DNA of 64,000 nucleotides from Pegoplata infirma (Eukaryota > Arthropoda > Insecta > Diptera > Anthomyiidae), in assembly GCA_963921195.1 (NCBI GenBank), contig OY992539.1:136201453-136265452 (forward strand). Reading direction: 5' to 3'. The position numbers and the translations under genes are program-made. Below are positions 10,821 to 20,101 of this stretch, piece by piece. Within the stretch, counting starts at the first letter, position 1. The number at the start of each line of letters is the position of its first letter. The notes below the pieces were generated by a model. That model ran no database searches and was not told the origin of the DNA. It saw only the letters and a list, made by a program, of their open reading frames with translations.

Positions 10821-12359
10821 ATGATGAGTGCACCTATTGAATTAATATCTGCAAGTGGTACGCGGACTGAGTCCGTAAATCCACCCATAGAACCCTCTCA
10901 CGAGGATTCTGTGGCCGGGGCGCAATATTTGCAGGTCCCACACTCGTCAGCCCCAACTACTGTCCAGGTGGCTACCTCAGGCCTGGACGGCGGACATGCT
11001 ACTGGGGTAGAAAAACCAAAACCGTCATCGATCACCAGGCAGGCGAACATGGATGTGACTTCAGATTGTGACACCAATGACCAACTGTCGGGCTTGGATG
11101 ACCTTGCTTTATATGATACCGACGAGGAGGATATCTTGCTGCTATCCCCCAGACCGGTTCAGGAAGCAAGTGTTATTTCTAAGCCCGAAAAAGGGGTCAA
11201 GGGTGATGCAGGTGAAGCCATCGCCACGGAAGCCCGCCTGGTGAAAGATGACACAAAACGTTTGGCAGGCTACAGGCGCTCTCTCAGGTACTTGAGGAAG
11301 CTGGCTCTACGCGATCCAGCTACCCTAAGTACAAGGGATAAGCGTCTAAGGCGGAAGCATGAATTCCATGTCAAAGTGTATGAGAGAATGAATACACCAG
11401 ACATGGAAGACAGGCCAAACGTTCAAGCACAAGATCGGTGCCAAGCCATGGCGATCTCTGATCAATCTGGGCGCCATGACAACTCCGATGTGCGAAAACC
11501 GGATTCCGTAGTTCCTAGCGGATCCGGACTGATCACGTCCGCCAAATCAAACGCACTGGACACACGCCCCTCCACATCACGTGGGGCGGCTGTGGGCGGT
11601 ACCAAGATTTGCGGGGGTCTAACCGCCAAAGCCAGAAATGGAGACGGTAAACCGAAGGGGCAAGCCGTACACACCTCGAATAAAGGTGGTACTGCAGGCT
11701 GCAAGGTTGACGCCTCCAAATCTGGTGGAAAGCGGCAAAGATCCGGTGAAACGCAGGTGTCTGAGGGAAAGAGGTTGAAACCATCAACTAGCTTGACATC
11801 AGCACCTGAGCTACAAGTAGCCATTATCGACCGAAGTCATCCAGAAGGCAGGATGGCTACGGACAGGTGGCTGCTTATAGAGGAACGGATCCTAAGGTCA
11901 CTAGTTGACGCGCTCAAGGACAGTGATGATGATTCATTCACTGAATTTGACCACGCCAAATGGAATAAGGGCATCAAGATCGTGGGCTGCAGCAATGATA
12001 AAGCGCTAAACTTTCTCAAAACCTGCATCCACGGTCTTGATGACCTTTGGCCTGGGATGAAGGTAGAGGTCGTCCCTGTTGACCAGGTTCCTTATCAGGC
12101 CACAGTGAAGGTGTGGATTCCTCCTCCAGTTATAGAGGATGAATCCATACTTACGCTGCTTAAACGCCAAAATAAGGGGCTTGGTTCTGATGATTGGAGA
12201 ATCATCAGGGGACGTGGGAGGGACAAGGGAGACGGTAAGGATCTCTGGCTAAAAATCAGCTCGGAGTCCTTGCGCCTTCTGCGCCTCTCCAAAGGCGAAG
12301 TAAAATTCGGGTTGAATCATCTGAAGATGATTCTTCCCAAAGAAGAAGCGCAAAAATGA
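10821..12359 (+). CDS. LOA-type retrotransposon ORF1 (gag-like, DUF4780-like C-terminus)
   Basis: 512 codons. Residues 1-130 are low-complexity, Ser/Thr/Asp-rich and acidic (DTDEEDILLLS). About 150-185 form a basic helix-rich block (YRRSLRYLRKLALRD, RDKRLRRKHEFH). About 190-340 are polar, Gly/Lys-rich and probably disordered. About 345-510 form a compact domain (DRWLLIEERILRSLVDAL, GCSNDKALNFLK, VKVWIPPP, IRGRGRDKGDGKDLWLKIS, VKFGLNHLKMILPKE) of the kind labelled DUF4780 in LOA-type ORF1 proteins. I see no CCHC knuckles. ORF1 proteins bind their RNA and assemble the particle. The second ATG, three bases on, is an equally possible start. The stop overlaps the ORF2 start as ATGA (12356-12359). 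Confidence 0.8.
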   Translation: MMSAPIELISASGTRTESVNPPIEPSHEDSVAGAQYLQVPHSSAPTTVQVATSGLDGGHATGVEKPKPSSITRQANMDVTSDCDTNDQLSGLDDLALYDTDEEDILLLSPRPVQEASVISKPEKGVKGDAGEAIATEARLVKDDTKRLAGYRRSLRYLRKLALRDPATLSTRDKRLRRKHEFHVKVYERMNTPDMEDRPNVQAQDRCQAMAISDQSGRHDNSDVRKPDSVVPSGSGLITSAKSNALDTRPSTSRGAAVGGTKICGGLTAKARNGDGKPKGQAVHTSNKGGTAGCKVDASKSGGKRQRSGETQVSEGKRLKPSTSLTSAPELQVAIIDRSHPEGRMATDRWLLIEERILRSLVDALKDSDDDSFTEFDHAKWNKGIKIVGCSNDKALNFLKTCIHGLDDLWPGMKVEVVPVDQVPYQATVKVWIPPPVIEDESILTLLKRQNKGLGSDDWRIIRGRGRDKGDGKDLWLKISSESLRLLRLSKGEVKFGLNHLKMILPKEEAQK

Positions 12360-15300
12360 ATCCCGGCTGCATCAAGGTGGTACAGATTAATCTGCATCAC
12401 TGCGAAGCAGCTACGGATGAATTGCTGCGCTTCATGGAGAGGGACGGAATTGACGTGGCTTTGATCCAAGAACCCTGGTTGCTTGCAAACAGGGTTCGGG
12501 GACTGAAGTCGCAAAAATTCATGCTCATCTCTCCACCTGGTGAAGGTAGGTTGCGAAGCTGCATTTTGTATAGGAAAAGTATTAATTTATTTCTTCTGTC
12601 TCATTACAGTCATGGCGATCTAACGGTGGCTGCGCTCGAACGCAAGGGGTTGCCAACATTAATCCTTGCGTCCATGTACCTGCCATATGAGGAGGAAGAC
12701 CCCCCAGGACAACATCTACGAACCCTTATCGAAGTTGGCATGATCAAGGGCCTGGATATTGTGGTAGGTGGGGATGCCAATGCTCACCATACATTATGGG
12801 GTAGCACTGACATCAACAGGCGAGGTGAGTCCATTTTTGATTACCTTTTATCCACTAATTTAGTTATATGCAATAAAGGCAATAGGCCGACTTTCTATAA
12901 CAGAATTAGGGAACAGGTTATCGATATAACCTTGATCACAAATGCGGACTCAGTTAGAATTTCAGACTGGAGAGTATCGAATGAATGCTCTTTCTCGGAC
13001 CATTACTGGATACTCTTTAGCATTGACCTCTCAATCGAGAATAGGATCCCGTATAGGAACCCCAAGAGAACAAACTGGGCTAAATTCCGTAATCTTGTTA
13101 AGGCACTACCGGCCCCTGAAATGGATAAACCGGTCAGCATATTAGATGTGGAAAACTCGGTTAGTTTAGTGACGAACACCCTTAGGGAAGCGTATCTTAA
13201 ATCATGTCCAGAGCGCTTGCCTCCGAAAAAGATCCATCAACCTTGGTGGACACCGGAACTCAAGCTTCTAAGGACGGAAAGTAGGAGACTCTTCAACAAG
13301 GCAAGGAAAGATGACACGACGGAAGACTGGGAGAACTATCGTCTCAGTTTTAATGCTTTCAAAAGGGAAACCAGGAAGGCGAAAAGAGAATCCTGGTCCA
13401 TTTTCTGTGGGGAATTGGAGGGAACTACGGAAGCGGCGAGACTCCGTAAGGTTCTCTCCAAAGCTCCCAGTGTACCGGGATTTCTTTATAAGCCAGACGG
13501 ATCCTTTGCAGAAAGCAGTCAGGAAACCATTGAACTTCTGATGGACACCCATTTTCCGGGTTGCAGTGACGAGGTGAAAAGAAATATTCCTTCGGGTACA
13601 CTTTCACCGACTACAATTCCGGTAAATGATTTCATCAAGACAGTGGTGGACGAACGCAAGATAACGTGGGCGGTCCACTCCTTCAAGCCCTACAAATCGG
13701 CAGGGCCTGATGGTATTTTTCCGGCACTCTTGCAGGAGTCCCTCGGGATAATCATGCCATGGCTACTACGTATTTTTATGGGTAGCTTGGCATCGGGGTA
13801 TATACCCTCCGAATGGAGGGAGGTAAGGGTGGTCTTTATCCCCAAAGCGGGAAAGATAAACCACAGTACCGCAAAGGACTACAGACCTATCAGTCTGTCA
13901 TCGTTTTTATTGAAAACACTGGAAAGACTGGTAGATGTCTATGTGAAAAGTACCCTCACATCAGACAATTTCAGCGTGGCCCAACACGCCTATCTTAAAG
14001 GTAGGTCTGTTGAAACGGCTTTAAGCGACGTTGTCGGGCTGATTGAGGACACTCTTCACAGAAAAGAGTATGTTTTGGCATCATTTTTGGACGTGGAAGG
14101 TGCGTTCAACAATGTCAAAATATCATCTATTCTTAATGCCCTACAGAATACGGGCACGGACACACAGATTACCTCATGGACGGGCAACATGCTGAAAAGC
14201 AGGGCAATTAACTCGAAGATAGGTGATGGTGAGGCGAGGAAAATAGTTACAAGGGGCACTCCACAAGGAGGAGTTATCTCTCCTCTTCTGTGGAATCTTG
14301 TAATAAATGAAATCCTCGAGTCACTTAACGAAATGGGTATCAAGGCGGTTGCTTACGCTGATGATGTTGTGATCCTAATAAGAGGTAAGTTTTTACCAAC
14401 GATTAGTGAACTAATGGAATCAGCGCTTAAGATACTCTCAAAGTGGGCAAGGGACAACGGTCTGGGAGTCAATCCCGCCAAAACCGAACTCGTCTTGTTC
14501 ACGAAGAGGACTAAGATAGACAGGTTTGTCCTTCCCAAATTAGATGGAATCACCCTGGAGCTATCCAATGAGGCGAAATACCTGGGTGTGATCCTGGACT
14601 CAAAGCTTTCTTGGAAAAGAAACACAGAGGAAAGGATGAAAAAGTCGTTATGCGCTTTTTACACCTGCAGAAGAACTTTCGGGAGAAGGTGGGGTCTAAA
14701 ACCGTATATCATACACTGGATGTATGGTGCGATAATTAGACCAATACTTACCTATGGTGCCCTTGTGTGGTGGAAAGCAGTGGATAAGAAATCATATCTC
14801 TGCAATCTACAGAAGGTACAGCGACTGGCGTGTGTGGGTATCACTGGTGCTATTAGATCAGCACCCCAGGCGGGTTTGGAAGTGATACTAAACATTCAGC
14901 CCGTGGATATTTACGTCAAGAGCACAGCAGCAAAATCGGCTCTCAGGTTAAGAGAGTCGCAAATGCTTAAGCAACGCTCTTGGGGACACTCGACTATATT
15001 AAGAACGGTGGGCGGAACGGAACTGGAACAGAGAACCGACTATATCTCACCACAGACGAACTTTGACAGAACCTTCGAAGTCCAAATACCGACCAGAGAA
15101 GACTGGGCGGAAAACTCTGTTATTACAGAGAATGCGATCTCAATCTTTACGGACGGATCGAAAATGGAGATGGGTACGGGTTCGGGAGTCTACTCTGAAT
15201 GCCTCGAAATCGGGGTCTCATTGAGGCTTCCGGATAAGTGTAGTGTGTTCCAGGCTGAGGTGCTTGCAATTGACAAAGCTGCGCAGTTAATTATGGCAAG

Positions 15301-15979
15301 GGATCTTCGTCCTTGCGTCATTAACATTTTCGTGGATAGTCTCGCAGCTCTGAAGGCCTTAGAGTCAAATACTGTAAAATCGGGAATAGTTTTGAATTGT
15401 ATACAATCGCTTCGTCGAATCGGTCAGCACACAGTCAGGCTAATTTGGGTCCCAGGCCACAGTGGGGTCGCTGGGAACGAATTGGCTGATGAGTGTGCGA
15501 GGAAGGGCTCTGAATCGGTGGGGGAACGTGTAGAACCTGACATCTCGGTTCCTATAGTAGAATTGATGAACGAAATTGATAGGATATCTGAGAATAGTAT
15601 GAAGGATAGGTGGACATCACTGACTACGTGCAGGATATCTAGAACCCTGTGGCCATTGCCGAATCCTAAGAGGACAAAATGTCTTCTTACTTTTAGCAAA
15701 CGGACGGTTAGCCTATTAGTTGGAGTACTTACAGGACACTGTATGATTGGCCAAATGGCCGTGCGTATGGGAATTTCTGATAGGGACTATTGTAGGAGCT
15801 GTGGGGAAGTGGAGGAAGAGGAGTCAGTGAAGCACTTGCTATGCGAATGTCCGGGTCTGATGAGGAGCCGCCTTAAGCATTTAGGGCAAAGATTTTTCGA
15901 TGACCTAGACTGCCTAAGCGGTGTCTCATTGACGTCTCTAGCGGAATACCTCAGGGAAACGGGGTGGTTTAAAAGATAG
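12356..15979 (+). CDS. LOA-type ORF2: endonuclease, reverse transcriptase, RNase H
   Basis: 1207 codons, starting at the ATG that overlaps the ORF1 stop (ATGA), so translation probably depends on termination-reinitiation or -1 coupling. Residues ~5-235: EEP endonuclease (VVQINLHHCEA, ALIQEPWL, VVGGDANAHHTLWGS, ECSFSDHYWILFS), catalytic N, E, D and SDH residues present. ~430-760: reverse transcriptase with KSAGPDGIFP, YRPISLSSFLLKTLERLV, SFLDVEGAFNNV, TPQGGVISPLLWN (~635) and the active-site AYADDVV (YADD at ~667), then GVNPAKTELVLF and KYLGVILDSKLSW. ~925-1070: RNase H with FTDGSK (D~933), QAEVLAI, FVDSLAAL and WVPGHSGVAGNELADECARKG, all four acidic residues kept. C-terminus: CRSCGEVEEEESVKHLLCEC knuckle. 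No disabling change seen, so the element may still be competent. Confidence 0.9.
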   Translation: MNPGCIKVVQINLHHCEAATDELLRFMERDGIDVALIQEPWLLANRVRGLKSQKFMLISPPGEGRLRSCILYRKSINLFLLSHYSHGDLTVAALERKGLPTLILASMYLPYEEEDPPGQHLRTLIEVGMIKGLDIVVGGDANAHHTLWGSTDINRRGESIFDYLLSTNLVICNKGNRPTFYNRIREQVIDITLITNADSVRISDWRVSNECSFSDHYWILFSIDLSIENRIPYRNPKRTNWAKFRNLVKALPAPEMDKPVSILDVENSVSLVTNTLREAYLKSCPERLPPKKIHQPWWTPELKLLRTESRRLFNKARKDDTTEDWENYRLSFNAFKRETRKAKRESWSIFCGELEGTTEAARLRKVLSKAPSVPGFLYKPDGSFAESSQETIELLMDTHFPGCSDEVKRNIPSGTLSPTTIPVNDFIKTVVDERKITWAVHSFKPYKSAGPDGIFPALLQESLGIIMPWLLRIFMGSLASGYIPSEWREVRVVFIPKAGKINHSTAKDYRPISLSSFLLKTLERLVDVYVKSTLTSDNFSVAQHAYLKGRSVETALSDVVGLIEDTLHRKEYVLASFLDVEGAFNNVKISSILNALQNTGTDTQITSWTGNMLKSRAINSKIGDGEARKIVTRGTPQGGVISPLLWNLVINEILESLNEMGIKAVAYADDVVILIRGKFLPTISELMESALKILSKWARDNGLGVNPAKTELVLFTKRTKIDRFVLPKLDGITLELSNEAKYLGVILDSKLSWKRNTEERMKKSLCAFYTCRRTFGRRWGLKPYIIHWMYGAIIRPILTYGALVWWKAVDKKSYLCNLQKVQRLACVGITGAIRSAPQAGLEVILNIQPVDIYVKSTAAKSALRLRESQMLKQRSWGHSTILRTVGGTELEQRTDYISPQTNFDRTFEVQIPTREDWAENSVITENAISIFTDGSKMEMGTGSGVYSECLEIGVSLRLPDKCSVFQAEVLAIDKAAQLIMARDLRPCVINIFVDSLAALKALESNTVKSGIVLNCIQSLRRIGQHTVRLIWVPGHSGVAGNELADECARKGSESVGERVEPDISVPIVELMNEIDRISENSMKDRWTSLTTCRISRTLWPLPNPKRTKCLLTFSKRTVSLLVGVLTGHCMIGQMAVRMGISDRDYCRSCGEVEEEESVKHLLCECPGLMRSRLKHLGQRFFDDLDCLSGVSLTSLAEYLRETGWFKR

Positions 15980-16087
15980 AATTTTATATTAGGGAGAGAG
16001 AGGGGGAATATGATTAGGGGAATCACAATGGGCCTTATGGCCTCCGAGTGAACTCGCCAAATGGCGAGCGCCCATCCAACCTAACCT

Positions 16088-16099
16088 AAGGTACAAAAA
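16088..16099 (+). repeat. Right target-site duplication of the LOA element
   Basis: AAGGTACAAAAA, identical to 10655-10666. The first two A's also fit the end of the CCTAACCTAA tail, so the exact element end is uncertain by two bases. Confidence 0.75.
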
Positions 16100-16109
16100 A
16101 ACTCTCAAT

Positions 16110-17045
16110 ATTGCCACATCCTCAAATATTTTTTTTTTCAGATTTTTGTAGAAGAATTTCCAAATTCTAAAAGTTTCCGAATCTGAGACTTTTTCTACGG
16201 AAGAAAGGTATCAAAATTTGAGACTTATTTATAGGACTTTTCTATGTGAAAAAGGTCTTAAAATCTAAGACTTTTTCTATAGGAATAAGGTCTCAGAATT
16301 TAAAAATTTTAGATTTATTCTATAGGAAAAATGTCTCAGAATCTGACATTTTTTCTTTGGGAAACAATTCTCAAAACCTATGAATTTTTCTATAGGAAAA
16401 AGGTCTCAAATCAGAGACGTTTTCTTTAGAAGAAAATGTCTTTTTTTACATAAGGAAAAGGTTTTAGAATCTAAGACTTTTTCTATAGGAAAAACGTCTC
16501 AGAATCTGTGGTTTTTTTTTGAAAAGGGTCTCAGAATCTTAGATTTTTTCTATAGGAAAATGGTCTTTGAATCAGAATGTTACACTTTTTCTGCAGGAAA
16601 AAATTCTTACAATCAGAGACTTTTTATAAATGAAAAATTTCTCAGAATCTGTCACTTTTTCTTTAGGGGAAAAAGTATCAAAATTTTAAACTTTTTTTAT
16701 TTAAGGAAAAGCTCTCAGAATCTGAGACCTTTTCTATGGGAAAAAGGTATGAAAGTCTGAGACTTTTTCCTTAGGAATAAGGTCTCAGAATCTTAGACTT
16801 TTTTTATAGAAAAAAAGGTCTGAGGCTTCCTCTATAGAAAAAGGTCTCAGAATTTGAAATTTTTTCAGTACGGGCACATTTAATTATCTGAGACCTTTTC
16901 TATAGGAAAAATATCTTTTTCTATAGTAAAATTTCTCAGAATCTGAGAAGAAATCTTAGATTCTGAGACATTTGCCCTATAAAAAATCATTTTTTAATCA
17001 TCTGATATTTTCTTCTATTGAAAAATTCTCAGATTTAGAAAAAAC
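16110..17045. repeat. Degenerate tandem repeat with palindromic TCTCAGA-A-TCTGAGA core
   Basis: Some 20 or more imperfect units of about 35-45 bases follow the pattern TTTTTCTATAGGAAAAAGG then TCTCAGAATCTGAGA. The second half is a 15-base odd palindrome. Units vary by substitution and small indels, so the array is old. The same units occur at 10590-10660 on the other side of the LOA element. Short open frames in the array are translations of the repeat. Confidence 0.8.
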
Positions 17046-17456
17046 AAAAAAAAAAATATTTAAATAAAGTGATAGGAAAGCTATAAAATCATAAAATTTA
17101 TTAGTTTTTGCCGAAAGAGGTTTCCCAGTCTGCACAGTTTCGAGGCGACAATTTTTTCGAAGTTTTTTCGAGGCTTTTCCGCAATAACGATTCGAAGTCG
17201 ATGTTATATACAGTCGATATTTTAACGTTTCTCGAACTCATATTTTTATTGAAAAACAAATCGATTTCGAAATGATTTCCAATCTACATTTTAGGAATTA
17301 TCGTATTTGTTGTTCCATAAAAAATATTTATTTTCTATATAACATCGAGTTTTAGTTTTATTAAATTTTACAAAAATTCCACAAATTTTACTTTTATTAT
17401 TAAAAAAAAAATAATATCTAACACTAGAACAATAAAAAAAAAATAAAAAAAAAAAT

Positions 17457-17537
17457 CCGCGACCGCGGTTTGAACCAAGGCCAAAAATCTACAAATCATA
17501 AGCTGGCGAACCTGCTAACCAACTAGGCCATACACAA
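17457..17537 (-). repeat. tRNA-like sequence (possible SINE head)
   Basis: On the minus strand TGGCCTAGTTGG matches the pol III A box and GGTTCAAACC the B box, about 50 bases apart. A proper anticodon stem is not clear, so it is a tRNA-derived relic, not a working tRNA. Confidence 0.45.
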
Positions 17538-17744
17538 CTTGAAATTTGCTTGTAGTAATATATATTTTGAAATAAAAATATTTTCAAATTGGGAGAAGTA
17601 TGTCAAAACAAAATAAAATGAATATAAAAACAGGGTAATTCAAATAATAATACATATTATAATTTAAGGGCAATTCAAATAATAATAAAAAATTCAAATT
17701 TTAGTAAAAGTAACTTTAAGAAACTACTTTTATTATCAAACTTT

Positions 17745-17812
17745 GGCTGAAGGAGTAAGGCGTTCAACCAGTAAACTGGGAGTTCTGAGTTCAAATCTCA
17801 AGTGAGGCAGAT
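17745..17812 (+). repeat. tRNA-like sequence (possible SINE head)
   Basis: CCAG-TAAA-CTGG gives an anticodon-type hairpin and TGAG-TTCAAAT-CTCA a T arm with B-box sequence GAGTTCAAATC. GAAGGAGTAAGGCG could be a weak A box. Acceptor pairing is poor. Confidence 0.4.
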
Positions 17813-18167
17813 AAAAATAGTAATTAGTAAAAATTAAATTTAAAGAATAAATAAATTAAATTAGTAAAAATTAGTTAATTGTAAGTAAGTAGTAGTAAGT
17901 AAAAAATTTTTTTTTTAATTGTTACCGTTTTTATAACAATTAACTAAATTATTAAAAAACAAATGTACCGAAATTCATGAAATTTTTCGATTAAAAATCG
18001 AATCGAATCCTGTACCAATACTCGATTCTATATTACCTTGCATGCCACATAGAAAAACACGCTTTATATCGACATTATATCGAACTCGATATCGATGAAA
18101 TTCTTAGAGAAAACGATTCTTTTTCGAATCGACATCGACTCATTTTGCTTTTTATGATCACATCGCT

Positions 18168-19082
18168 CATTTACTTGTATAGTGTCATAACTCAAAATGT
18201 TTGATTTTACAGAAAACCTGTTTAAAGTTTACAATTGAAACTTCCCAAGCAGAAATTGACGACGGTTCTTAAAAAAAAGCATTCTGAAAGCACTGTAACA
18301 AAAAAAAAGCATTCTCAAAACGCTATTTTCAAACGATTTGCGAGCGTTTTCAAAAAGTGTTCTGAAAGCTCTATAACAAAAAAGCAATCTCAAAACGTTT
18401 TTTTGGAACGCTTTGCGAGCGCATTCGAACAGCGTTTTAAAAGTTCTTTAGATTTTTTTTTTAATTTCTAAGTTCCGAAACTATTTTTGAATAACAATTT
18501 TTTGTCCCTTTTTTTTATTTTTTAATTAAAAAAAATCATCAAAAATGTTTGTAGAATTTTTTTTTTTTTAATTTCAAAAATTTTTTGAAAAATTTTCTAA
18601 GTTTCTTGGAGTACAAAAATTTTTTTTTTTCGGATTTCACTTTGTATCAAACAAATTATTATAACCGAACTAAAACAGAAATTCCTTACTTTGGGTTCCT
18701 AAAGCGCTTTAATGACTTTAAAAAAACGTTCTCAAACCACATTTTAACATCGCTTTTAAAACGCTTTAAACCTAGCGTAGATCGATGTTATCATTCGGAT
18801 CATCTGAAGGCGCTTTGAAGTTGTTATACAGAACGCTCGTACAACCGTCCACAACGCTTTCACAACGCTTTTGTGATTGTATTTTTCTGACTGGGTTGGT
18901 TTACATTGCAAAAGGCCAGTACATAGAAAATATTATACTGGCGTCTTCTCTTCTCAAACGGTGAGTTTAAAAGATATTAATACGAATTTTTGACACAATA
19001 TAAAACAGGATATAACAAATAATTCTGTATTGTTTACCCAAAAACGACATATTTTGAGTTATGACACTTTACAAGTAATATC
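18168..19082. mobile_element. Inverted-repeat element A, copy 1, interrupted
   Basis: Left ATTTACTTGTATAGTGTCATAACTCAAAAT and right ATTTTGAGTTATGACACTTTACAAGTAAT are inverted copies. The same element occurs at 37018-38708; outside their insertions the two copies align through GTTTAAAGTTTACAATTGA and CTCAAACGGTGAGTTTAAAAG. This copy is split by the element at 18243-18891. Confidence 0.6.
18243..18891. mobile_element. MITE with CCCAGNCAGAAA ends and repeated AACGCTTT motif
   Basis: Ends CCCAAGCAGAAA and TTTCTGACTGGG are imperfect inverted repeats. At least ten copies of AAAGCGTT/AACGCTTT lie near both ends and in both orientations, a pattern expected of transposase-binding sites. Comparison with the uninterrupted flank of element A copy 2 (TTGAAACTGGTTTTCC at 38518) shows it landed in element A. 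The open frames at 18235-18471 and 18585-18818 translate these repeats and are not genes. Confidence 0.6.
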
Positions 19083-19262
19083 ATGAAAAACAAACCTCCT
19101 TCGGCAAAAACTAATAAATTTAATCTATATTTTAGTTGTTTGGCCAATGTTTTTGTTTATTATATTTATATTTATTTTAGCTAATAAGGCCTAAACTACT
19201 TTATGTAATTAAAAATGCATAAATTTAATGATTTTATAGCTTTCCCATCACTTTTTTTTGCA

Positions 19263-20090
19263 AATGAAACGTATCCCTGTTTTTGCTCGTCCGACAAAGC
19301 ATTGTGATTTTTTTCTTTGAAGTAAAAAAAAAAATTCCACCCCCCAAAGCTAAAAGCTGTACCCGCCACTGGTATTATAATAGATATCCTTTCGAAATTT
19401 GGCAAGTGAACGTGTTGTGTATTCAATAATTACCATTCCAAATTTCAAAGGAATCGTAACAGTTCTTCTTGTAGCCCCCCATACAAACCACCTTCCCGAT
19501 ATTCACATAAATTATTAAAATTTTGTTTGTATGTTTTTAAATTATACTTTAATAACCTAATGATTATAATCCGACCAATTTTGGACTTAGGTCCCATATG
19601 AAAATGTTGCAAGATATTCAGTTAAAGCGGTTTATTGGCAACAAATAGAAGCTTAGTTCACTCAAATTAGGTTTTCGAGTGTTTGTTACACTTATTAAAG
19701 ATTTGGCAAAAGTTAGATCCAATCGGTCCATGTTTGAACTTTGGACCCATTTTCCCGGAAACACTGGTTTAGGGTATTATATGGTCGGTCTTGACCGACT
19801 ATAATTTTCTTACTTGTTTTTAATTCTTTTTTTTTCATTTGAAAGATAAACTACCGTAATAATTTTAAAATTTTCAACTAGAATTACCAGGGTTGCCACT
19901 CAATTGTGTGATGCTTTTTTTAAAGGCAAAATTGTCTGCAGTTGTACAGAAAAAACTACTGAACCGATTTTGATGATTTTTTTTTATTTGTAGAATTTTA
20001 ATTTTCTAGTACTTATCGTGGGCAATGGAAAAAATAGTTGAAAAAAAAAATTTTTGTTCTCAGCCATTTGTGTTACCAGTTATTCGAAAG
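19263..20090. repeat. Dispersed repeat ending in a GGTCGGTC hairpin; no gene
   Basis: From about 19440 to 19815 the sequence is a fly-type dispersed repeat that ends TTTAGGGTATTATATGGTCG, then the hairpin GGTCGGTCTTGACCGACTATA and TTTTCTTACTTGTTTTT. The same design (TATACCCT, a hairpin, then an ACTTG/AAGTG end) is used by the repeats at 20.97, 36.7 and 48.0 kb. 19820-20090 has no feature apart from the polyadenylation signal described separately. Confidence 0.5.
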
Positions 20091-20096
20091 TTTATT
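20091..20096 (-). terminator. Candidate polyadenylation signal of the methuselah-like gene
   Basis: AATAAA on the minus strand, a few bases after the TAA stop (20104-20102) of the last exon. Position and motif fit, but A/T-rich DNA gives such hexamers often. Confidence 0.4.
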
Positions 20097-20101
20097 TATA
20101 A

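Larger units (their letters stand above)
10667..16087 (+). mobile_element. Apparently full-length LOA-clade non-LTR retrotransposon
   Basis: A 5421-bp unit flanked by a 12-bp direct repeat (10655-10666 and 16088-16099). It has a ~150-bp 5' leader with a run of 13 C just before the first ATG, two long open reading frames with no stop or frameshift, a short 3' region with ATCACAATGGGCCTTATGG and CGCCAAATGGCGAGCG (a possible hairpin CGCCAAATGGCG), and a 3' end in CCTAACCTAA instead of poly(A). The order endonuclease, reverse transcriptase, RNase H, C-terminal Cys/His knuckle, plus an ORF1 without CCHC knuckles, fits the LOA clade (LOA, Bilbo, Lian). GC content is far above the surroundings, as for a newcomer. 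A second, damaged copy is at 63281-64000. Confidence 0.85.
17058..19262. mobile_element. Nest of inverted-repeat elements (outermost layer)
   Basis: AAAGTGATAGGAAAGCTATA...AAATTTATTAGTTTTTGCCGAA at 17063-17123 reappears inverted at 19083-19260, where it is split in the middle by about 100 bases. Between the arms lie TCGA-rich sequence (17125-17240 and 17970-18145), two tRNA-like pieces (17457-17540, 17745-17812) and a further element (18168-19082). No protein coding is supported. Confidence 0.45.

Noticed and set aside
16075..16090. CCTAACCTAA as a telomere repeat
   Set aside because: Only two or three units, located exactly at the 3' end of a LINE; no array.
16380..16760. 126-codon plus-strand frame
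   Set aside because: Translation of the tandem TATAGGAAAAAGGTCTCAGAATC repeat.
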